Shown here one piece after another: positions 14,680-19,854 of a stretch of DNA of 19,854 nucleotides. Every line of letters starts with the position of its first letter. The first letter of the stretch is position 1. Source of the DNA: CAVBBU01 sp963593765 (GTDB lineage: Bacteria > Bacillota > Clostridia > Lachnospirales > Lachnospiraceae); the NCBI GenBank assembly GCA_963593765.1, contig CAVBBU010000031.1, positions 1 to 19,854 of the forward strand, given 5' to 3'. Below the pieces are notes generated by a model. It had not been told where the DNA came from, did not search any database, and saw only the letters and a list, made by a program, of their open reading frames with translations. The position numbers and the translations under genes were made by a program.

Positions 14680-15582
14680 ATGAAAAAAACAACACTTGTA
14701 ATAATGGCAGCAGGAATAGGAAGCAGATTCGGCGGTGGAATAAAGCAGCTAGAGCCAGTTGGACCTAATGGCGAGATAATAATGGATTATTCTATACATG
14801 ATGCGATAGAGGCAGGCTTTAACAAAGTAGTTTTCATTATTCGACATGACCTTGAAAAGGATTTTAAAGAGGTTATAGGTAATAGGATAGAAAAGAAGAT
14901 AGAATGTGCATATGCATATCAGGAGCTAGATAATATACCTGATAGATTTAAGGGTAAGTGGGATAGAAAAAAGCCTTGGGGAACAGCACAGGCTATACTT
15001 TCAGCTAAGGGTATAGTTAATGAGCCGTTTTTAGTAATCAATGCAGACGATTATTATGGCAAGGAAGGCTTTAAGAGAGTGCATGACTATCTTGTAAATG
15101 ACATGAAAGAGGACGTGCTACCTATGGACATGTGCATGGCAGCCTTTAAGCTTACTAATACGCTTAGTGAAAATGGAGGCGTAACAAGGGGCGTTTGTGA
15201 TATTAAGAATGGCAAGATGATAGATGTTACAGAAACCTATGATATACAGCTTAAGGATGGAGTGCTTAGTGCTAAGGATGAGGCAGGCAAGCAAAAGCAG
15301 GTTGATATGGATAGCTATGTATCTATGAATATGTGGGGACTTCCGCCTAAGTTTATAGATACCTTATCTGATGGCTTTGAAAAATTTCTAGAGGGACTAG
15401 ATAAAGACGACATCAAATCAGAATATCTTCTTCCTACAGTTATAGATAGCATGATTAAGCATGGCAGTGCAAGCGTTAGTGCTCTTACAACTAATGACAA
15501 ATGGTTTGGCGTAACCTACAAGGAAGATAAAGAAGTGGTAGTTGCATCTATTAAAAAGCTTATAGCGGCAGGGCTGTATTAA
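14680..15582 (+). CDS. Sugar-phosphate nucleotidyltransferase (NTP_transferase family)
   Basis: This is a 300-residue nucleotidyltransferase-fold protein. The N-terminal VIMAAGIGSRFGGGIKQLEPVGPNG carries the G-x-G-x-R-F nucleotide loop and a lysine that would contact phosphate. KPWGTAQAILSAK and FLVINADDYYGKEG (metal-binding acidic residues) follow. ENGGVTRGVCDI and MNMWGLPPKFIDTL form the later half. It differs from RfbF, ManC, RmlA and GalU in its signatures, so the sugar and nucleotide are unassigned. It could activate the 1-phosphate made by the GHMP kinase at 8776-9783. It starts 28 nt after rfbF with a GAGAGG ribosome site and is the last plus-strand gene of the cluster. Confidence 0.8.
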   Translation: MKKTTLVIMAAGIGSRFGGGIKQLEPVGPNGEIIMDYSIHDAIEAGFNKVVFIIRHDLEKDFKEVIGNRIEKKIECAYAYQELDNIPDRFKGKWDRKKPWGTAQAILSAKGIVNEPFLVINADDYYGKEGFKRVHDYLVNDMKEDVLPMDMCMAAFKLTNTLSENGGVTRGVCDIKNGKMIDVTETYDIQLKDGVLSAKDEAGKQKQVDMDSYVSMNMWGLPPKFIDTLSDGFEKFLEGLDKDDIKSEYLLPTVIDSMIKHGSASVSALTTNDKWFGVTYKEDKEVVVASIKKLIAAGLY

Positions 15583-15595
15583 AACAGAAAGTAAT

Positions 15596-15633
15596 GGAGA
15601 GATAAAAATACTAAGCGTTCTTGTTATCTCTCC
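15596..15633. terminator. Hairpin at the junction of the convergent operons
   Basis: A perfect 10-bp stem, GGAGAGATAA (15596-15605) with TTATCTCTCC (15624-15633), surrounds an 18-nt loop. The right arm contains the stop codon of fcl on the minus strand. It lies between two convergent genes, where bidirectional termination is expected, but neither strand has a strong T-run after the stem. A bidirectional terminator is the likeliest reading. Confidence 0.45.
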
Positions 15634-16568
15634 GCACGCATAGGATTATTTAAAAAGTCCGCATAAGTAAGCCTTATTCCATCCTCAAGCTCTGTTTTGT
15701 AATGCCAACCAAGGGCAGCAGCCTTGCTTACATCAAGCAGCTTTCTTGGTGTTCCGTTTGGCTTAGATGTATCCCACGTTATACTTCCAGTATATCCAAC
15801 TACCTTTGCGACAAGCTCAGTTAAATCCTTTATAGTGATTTCCTTTCCTGTACCTGCATTGACAGTTTCATCTGAACTGTAGTTGTTCATAAGAAATACG
15901 CAAAGGTTTGCAAGATCATCAACATATAAAAACTCACGAAGCGGTGAGCCATCGCCCCAGCAGGTAACTGTATCTAAGCCTGCCTCCTTTGCCTCGTGGA
16001 AGCGGCGAATTAGTGATGGCAGAACATGGCCATGAAGCGGATGGTAATTATCATTAGGCCCGTATAGGTTTGTTGGCATGACCGATATATAATCTGTGCC
16101 ATATTGCTTATTTAAAAATTCGCAGTACTTTAGCCCGGATATTTTAGCAAGGGCATATGCTTCGTTCGTTTTTTCAAGCTCTCCGGTAAGAAGATAGCTC
16201 TCCTTTATAGGCTGAGGAGCCATTCTTGGATAAATGCAAGATGAGCCTAAAAACTCCAGCTTTTTACATCCGTTTTTCCATGCCGAATGAACGACATTCA
16301 TTTCTAGTATCATATTATCATACATAAAATCCGCAAGAGCATTTTTATTTGCCATTATACCGCCAACCTTAGCAGCAGCAAGAAATACATACTCAGGCTT
16401 TTCTGCCTCAAAGAAATTTTCGACATCTATCTGCCTTGTAAGATCCAGATCCTTATGCGACATAGTGATAATATTATTATAGCCCTGCTTTTTTAGCTCC
16501 CTTACTATAGCAGAGCCCACCATACCAGTGTGACCTGCAACATATATTTTAGCATCCTTGTTCATCAT
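15624..16568 (-). CDS. fcl: GDP-L-fucose synthase (epimerase/reductase)
   Basis: This 314-residue enzyme converts GDP-4-keto-6-deoxy-D-mannose, the Gmd product, to GDP-L-fucose by 3,5-epimerisation and NADPH reduction. VAGHTGMVGS (10-19) is the Rossmann loop. AAAKVGGIMANK, FLGSSCIYPRMAPQPIKE, the catalytic Tyr138-x3-Lys142 in YALAK, MPTNLYGPNDNYHP and GSPLREFLYVDDLA are all diagnostic. The frame is open to 16691, but the added 41 residues would overlap the upstream flavoprotein gene. AAGGAAA at 16578-16584 sits 9 nt before the ATG at 16568, and the family length fits. It is the last gene of the minus-strand operon, facing the operon that encodes gmd. Confidence 0.95.
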   Translation of the reverse strand: MMNKDAKIYVAGHTGMVGSAIVRELKKQGYNNIITMSHKDLDLTRQIDVENFFEAEKPEYVFLAAAKVGGIMANKNALADFMYDNMILEMNVVHSAWKNGCKKLEFLGSSCIYPRMAPQPIKESYLLTGELEKTNEAYALAKISGLKYCEFLNKQYGTDYISVMPTNLYGPNDNYHPLHGHVLPSLIRRFHEAKEAGLDTVTCWGDGSPLREFLYVDDLANLCVFLMNNYSSDETVNAGTGKEITIKDLTELVAKVVGYTGSITWDTSKPNGTPRKLLDVSKAAALGWHYKTELEDGIRLTYADFLNNPMRAER

Positions 16569-16577
16569 AATGATTTG

Positions 16578-16584
16578 TTTCCTT
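16578..16584 (-). promoter_or_regulatory. Ribosome binding site that fixes the fcl start
   Basis: AAGGAAA on the minus strand lies 9 nt before the ATG at 16568. It supports the shorter 314-residue Fcl and leaves a 41-nt gap to the flavoprotein gene instead of an 82-nt overlap. Confidence 0.65.
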
Positions 16585-16609
16585 TTATATTTTTTAAAAT
16601 GCAACGGTT

Positions 16610-17821
16610 TTACTTCCTTGTAAGCCTTTGGGCTAGCTTCATGCCAAGTTCCACCACAACATCTGAATTGTAATGCGAGTGTTCGCCCCATCTTCCAAGT
16701 CCGTATACATTCTTCGCCTCGGAAAACTCAAGTAGACGTTTCATAATCTCTGGCTTATTTTTTGTATTAAGAGGATATGCATATTTATTTAGATATTTAT
16801 AATAAGGCTTATCAGTTTCAAGTGAAAGTCTGCTCGCATTTGTCTCGCTCCAGTAGCCACGAGCATTATTAATAAAATTAGACCTAATTAGTAGCCTATG
16901 ATAGCTAAGCTTAGGATCTGGGCAATATATCCACTGGGCAGATGTATTCTTATCCTCTGGATAGTAACCAATCTGCACAGAGCTGTGCTTAAGCTCACTT
17001 ATAGAACTTTTAATATCCTCTGGCATACCGAAAAGCTCATCAAACTCTAGCCAAGGGATAGTCGTTATTATAGCATCTGCCTTATAGCTTGTGCCATCAG
17101 TTGTTTTTACTATATGCTTATCAAAGTCTATGCTGCATACTGTCTTGTTATATTCTAGTCTATCACCAAGGGCAGCCGCCATGCGAAGCCACAGCTCGCC
17201 GTAGCCATATTTTTTAGGATAGTAAAACATAGCATGTCCCGGCTCGCTTCCATAAGCCCTGTGCTCCTTACAGGATAAAAGCGTTTCCTCGTAGCTTACA
17301 TTAGGAAGCTTGCTAAGCCAATATATACCAAGCTCGTTTAGATCATCTCCAAACATTTTCCTGTTATAAGGAAGCATATAATCCTCGGCTATTTTATCAC
17401 CTAGCTTCCAGTTTATCCACTCTATGAAGGTATCTGGCATTTTCTTACCGGTATTGCAGCCGGCCCCAGCTATGGATTCAAGATATTCCTTTTGTTTATC
17501 AGTATCAAGCTGCCATATATTTGCCTCAAAGGGGTGATTTATATAGCTTCCAAAAATTTCGATACGGCTATCTCTTGTATATAGATTCCACTCATCCTCC
17601 GGCATAAACTTAAATAGGAATTCATTTACCAGTGGTCTTTTTGTATCAAGAAAATGTCCGCCACCTATATCAAGCGGAGCACCATCTACCATAACCGATC
17701 TGCAAAGTCCGCCAGCAGAGGCATTTGCCTCAAGAACAGTAAAGCTATCCTCGCCCTTTAAAAGCAAGGAGCTAGCAAAGCTAAGCCCTGCAGGACCTGC
17801 ACCTAATATAAGATATTTCAT
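16610..17821 (-). CDS. FAD-dependent oxidoreductase, UDP-galactopyranose mutase-like
   Basis: This is a 403-residue flavoprotein of the amine-oxidase/protoporphyrinogen-oxidase-like superfamily. The N-terminal dinucleotide fold is GAGPAGLS (7-14), with the ribose-binding Glu at the end of the second strand (VLEANASAGGLCRS) and then DIGGGHFLD. YMLPYNRKMFGDDLNEL and YYPKKYGYGELWLRMAAAL resemble sugar-mutase and desaturase relatives. The C-terminal YGLGRWGEHSHYNSDVVVELG closes the FAD site. Its place between a DPM-like glycosyltransferase and fcl suggests action on a nucleotide sugar or polyprenyl-linked sugar, for instance pyranose-furanose isomerisation, but that is inference. It is not a canonical Glf by its motifs. 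The start at 17821 has an AAGG-type site upstream. Confidence 0.75.
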   Translation of the reverse strand: MKYLILGAGPAGLSFASSLLLKGEDSFTVLEANASAGGLCRSVMVDGAPLDIGGGHFLDTKRPLVNEFLFKFMPEDEWNLYTRDSRIEIFGSYINHPFEANIWQLDTDKQKEYLESIAGAGCNTGKKMPDTFIEWINWKLGDKIAEDYMLPYNRKMFGDDLNELGIYWLSKLPNVSYEETLLSCKEHRAYGSEPGHAMFYYPKKYGYGELWLRMAAALGDRLEYNKTVCSIDFDKHIVKTTDGTSYKADAIITTIPWLEFDELFGMPEDIKSSISELKHSSVQIGYYPEDKNTSAQWIYCPDPKLSYHRLLIRSNFINNARGYWSETNASRLSLETDKPYYKYLNKYAYPLNTKNKPEIMKRLLEFSEAKNVYGLGRWGEHSHYNSDVVVELGMKLAQRLTRK

Positions 17822-17850
17822 AATAGTAAAGCCTTATTTCCTTTCACTAT

Positions 17851-18561
17851 TTACTTAACAACATATTTTTCATTTTTCTTTAGCATAAACAATATTCTAA
17901 GTGCCTCTGTGACTGATTTTAGCTTCAGCACAGACTGACCTGCAATATAACAAATAGGAACCTCTATAGTATTAAGCTTTCGGCAGTAGTATCGCATCTC
18001 AGTTTGATACATATGCCCTGTCGAAAGAAAGCTATCAAGGTTCATGTTTAAAAGAACGTCTTTTTGAAATGCTTCAAAGCCACTGGTCATATCCTTTAGC
18101 CTTGTGCCAAGTATTAAATTAGAAAGGATAGTTCCGCCTCTGCTAAGTATTCTTCTGTATAGAGGGTCGTCCTTAAGGCTGCCGCCATTAACAAATCTGG
18201 AGCCCCATACGCAGTCATATCCCTCATCTAGCTTTTCTATAAATCTCGGAATTTCATCAGGCTGGTGACTTCCGCCGCCATCCATCTCGATTATCCTTTG
18301 GGCACCATCTTCGAGGGCTCTTTTAAAGCCATACAGATAGCAGCTTACAACTCCGTAGGACTCTTTATAAAAAATATTTTTTACTCTGCCAGTTTTCTTC
18401 TCATATTCCTTAACTATATTTTCGGTATTATCCTTCGAATAAGAATCAAGTACAGGATAGATAAATAAGTTATCATAAGGAAGAGAAAGTATCTTGTCTA
18501 GGACATCTGCCATAGTAGCCTCTTCATTTGCTACAGGCATAACGATTATAGTTTTCTTCAT
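17851..18561 (-). CDS. GT2 glycosyltransferase, dolichyl-phosphate-mannose-synthase-like
   Basis: This is a 236-residue GT-A fold protein without predicted membrane segments. It begins TIIVMPVANEEATMADVLDKIL, the DPM-synthase-like start. VLDSYSKDNTENIVKEY and YGVVSCYLYGFKRAL follow, then IIEMDGGGSHQPDEIP (91-105), WGSRFVNGG and RRILSRGGTILSNLILGTRLKDMTSGFEAF. DPM-type enzymes usually have D-A-D-x-S-H at the metal site. Here it is Asp94-Gly-Gly-Gly-Ser98-His99, so the second Asp is missing. It probably transfers a sugar to polyprenyl phosphate. Its ATG overlaps the stop of the upstream membrane-protein gene as ATGA (4 nt), so the two are translationally coupled, which suggests a joint function. 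Confidence 0.85.
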   Translation of the reverse strand: MKKTIIVMPVANEEATMADVLDKILSLPYDNLFIYPVLDSYSKDNTENIVKEYEKKTGRVKNIFYKESYGVVSCYLYGFKRALEDGAQRIIEMDGGGSHQPDEIPRFIEKLDEGYDCVWGSRFVNGGSLKDDPLYRRILSRGGTILSNLILGTRLKDMTSGFEAFQKDVLLNMNLDSFLSTGHMYQTEMRYYCRKLNTIEVPICYIAGQSVLKLKSVTEALRILFMLKKNEKYVVK

Positions 18562-19826
18562 AAGCCGATTAGCCTTCCTGCTATATCTAATATATGATTA
18601 AGCCGTGGCAATAGCTTGCCTGTTTCTGTTAAAAAAGCCCAGTCTCCGTCTGAGATTTTGCTAAGAGATGCCATATATACCAAAGCTCCTATAGCCGCAA
18701 GCTTATGTGTATCTATAAAGGCTAAAAGAGAGCTGATAGTACGAGTAGCTGCATCAAGCTTTATATAATGAAGATATATAATAGCAAAAAATGAATAAAA
18801 AATTACAGCTACAAGCCATCTTTGCCAGTCGCAGTTTAAAACAAACTGAGGAACAAAGGCAAGATATAGTATTAAAGCAAAAATGCATAGGTAATGCTCG
18901 GATGCTTTTTTAGTAGCCTTGCAATTCTCAAATAGCTTCATCCAAAGTGCAATAAATAATATAACAAGCGGAGCAAGAATACACAAGGTAATAAAGGCAT
19001 ATTCTCGCATGGACATAGTGAAAACATGGCGGGGTATAGTATTATAAAAGCTACTTACTACATTTCCAAAATATTCATATCGCAAAGCATTTGTATCCAT
19101 TTTAAGATCTGTATGCGAAATTACATATTCACAGAGTGCTTCATGTGAATCAAAATTAATATGAGAGCAGAACTGAAATATAAAAAATGTGGCACCAGTT
19201 ATAAGTATACTACTAGCTGCAGCAAGATGTTTTCTTCTATTATTTATATCCGCAATGCAGTCGCAGGCAATTATTAAAAGAATCTCGGGATAGTAGAGAA
19301 AAACTCCGCCCTGATATATAGCAATACCTAAACAAGAAAGGGCAGTTACAATTATATATTTTAAATATAAGTGTTCTCGTAAATAATTAAATAAATCAAC
19401 GCCTAGCAAGGCTAGTAGGAAAACAAAGGTTTCGAGCCTGCCAAAATTAAAATTATTCCACATGGCTGCTACTGAGCCGGGAGAGCACAAATAAAATATA
19501 ATAAGAAAAAGTATTCCTTTATTATAATTACAGCTTTTAACTACCTTGTTAATTATAAATGACAGAACAAAAATAATTATGACAAGGCAGAGCTTTAAAA
19601 GATGCGTTACTAGAGAAGCCGAAATAAAATCAGGGCTAATTAAATGAAGTATACTGCCTATAAAACCTCTTGATATAAAGCCAAGTCCATAGTGTACCAC
19701 ATACATTGGGGCTGCCCACGGATGGATCTCCCACGCACAGTTATATATAAGCTGCACAAATAAAAGTAAAAAGCTTAGTATGCCATAGCGGTTATCTATG
19801 ATAATATTTTTTATGGGGGGTGTCAC
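18558..19826 (-). CDS. Polytopic membrane protein, possible GT-C glycosyltransferase
   Basis: This is a 422-residue protein with roughly ten hydrophobic segments spread over its whole length, for example about residues 14-31, 72-93, 104-123, 157-190 and 270-292. No family was recognised with certainty. A polytopic layout, an early charged/aromatic loop after the first helix (WEIHPWAAPMYVVHYGLGF) and coupling to a DPM-like glycosyltransferase are compatible with a GT-C-type transferase or an EpsG/polymerase-like protein that uses a polyprenyl-linked sugar. The start is GTG at 19826. An in-frame TAA at 19835-19833 prevents a longer form. The GTG overlaps a TGA in another frame, as expected for coupling to an upstream gene. 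The ribosome site is weak, so the start is uncertain. Confidence 0.65.
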   Translation of the reverse strand: MTPPIKNIIIDNRYGILSFLLLFVQLIYNCAWEIHPWAAPMYVVHYGLGFISRGFIGSILHLISPDFISASLVTHLLKLCLVIIIFVLSFIINKVVKSCNYNKGILFLIIFYLCSPGSVAAMWNNFNFGRLETFVFLLALLGVDLFNYLREHLYLKYIIVTALSCLGIAIYQGGVFLYYPEILLIIACDCIADINNRRKHLAAASSILITGATFFIFQFCSHINFDSHEALCEYVISHTDLKMDTNALRYEYFGNVVSSFYNTIPRHVFTMSMREYAFITLCILAPLVILFIALWMKLFENCKATKKASEHYLCIFALILYLAFVPQFVLNCDWQRWLVAVIFYSFFAIIYLHYIKLDAATRTISSLLAFIDTHKLAAIGALVYMASLSKISDGDWAFLTETGKLLPRLNHILDIAGRLIGL

Positions 19827-19852
19827 AGGTACTTATCTTTGCAGTTGCGGCA
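19823..19852 (-). CDS. Possible 3' end of the next upstream gene (partial)
   Basis: On the minus strand the frame ending TGA at 19825-19823 is open to the window edge and would end CRNCKDKYL. Its stop overlaps the GTG start of the membrane-protein gene as GTGA, the same 4-nt coupling seen at 18558-18561. Only nine codons are visible, so this is context-based and weak. A second frame ending in TAA at 19835-19833 (ending LPQLQR) is an alternative. Confidence 0.2.
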   Translation of the reverse strand, partial: CRNCKDKYL

Positions 19853-19854
19853 GT

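Noticed and set aside
16569..16691. Longer Fcl start overlapping the flavoprotein gene
   Set aside because: The added residues resemble no Fcl N-terminus, and a ribosome site precedes the ATG at 16568.

Overview
The window is about 38-40% G+C by eye. It carries chromosomal-type parA/parB genes with a parS site, a DUF4446 gene beside parB, AGGAGG-like ribosome sites, heavy use of ATA/AGA codons and no outer-membrane or Kdo/lipid A genes. I read it as a chromosomal segment of a low-G+C Bacillota, most likely an anaerobic Clostridia; the family-level assignment is a guess. No tRNA, rRNA, transposase or CRISPR array was recognised.

Layout: (1) 1-597 has no convincing gene. It holds three decayed ~90-bp direct repeats, a perfect 16-bp parS palindrome at 483-498 and an extended -10 promoter for parA. 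(2) 598-2985, plus strand: parA, a long imperfect palindrome, parB, and a DUF4446 membrane-anchored gene that overlaps the end of parB. (3) 3084-3401: a Dabb-domain gene. A 22-bp-stem inverted repeat overlaps its stop codon and leads into a structured leader (3458-3543). (4) 3581-15582, plus strand: a surface-polysaccharide sugar-nucleotide cluster with a GT4-type glycosyltransferase, manC, gmd, a phosphoglucomutase/phosphomannomutase, a GHMP sugar kinase, rfbG, rfbH, a DUF4143-type ATPase, rfbF and an NTP_transferase. (5) 19826-15624, minus strand, converging on the first block: a polytopic membrane protein, a DPM-synthase-like GT2, a UDP-galactopyranose-mutase-like flavoprotein and fcl (GDP-L-fucose synthase).

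How the genes fit together: the phosphomutase supplies Man-1-P and/or Glc-1-P. ManC makes GDP-mannose, and Gmd plus Fcl convert it to GDP-L-fucose; gmd and fcl lie in opposite transcription units. RfbF makes CDP-glucose, RfbG makes CDP-4-keto-6-deoxyglucose, and RfbH performs the C3 dehydration that leads to CDP-3,6-dideoxyhexoses. The E3 reductase and the final ketoreductase/epimerase are not in the window. The GHMP kinase and the second nucleotidyltransferase suggest a third activated sugar whose identity cannot be read from sequence alone. The two glycosyltransferases, the flavoprotein and the membrane protein would assemble or decorate the glycan.

The less ordinary content is non-coding. 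It consists of the repeats before parS, the parA-parB palindrome, the leader with mutually exclusive pairings upstream of the sugar cluster, a four-unit 25-bp tandem array before rfbH, and a three-unit 41-bp hairpin array before an ATPase gene that splits rfbH from rfbF.
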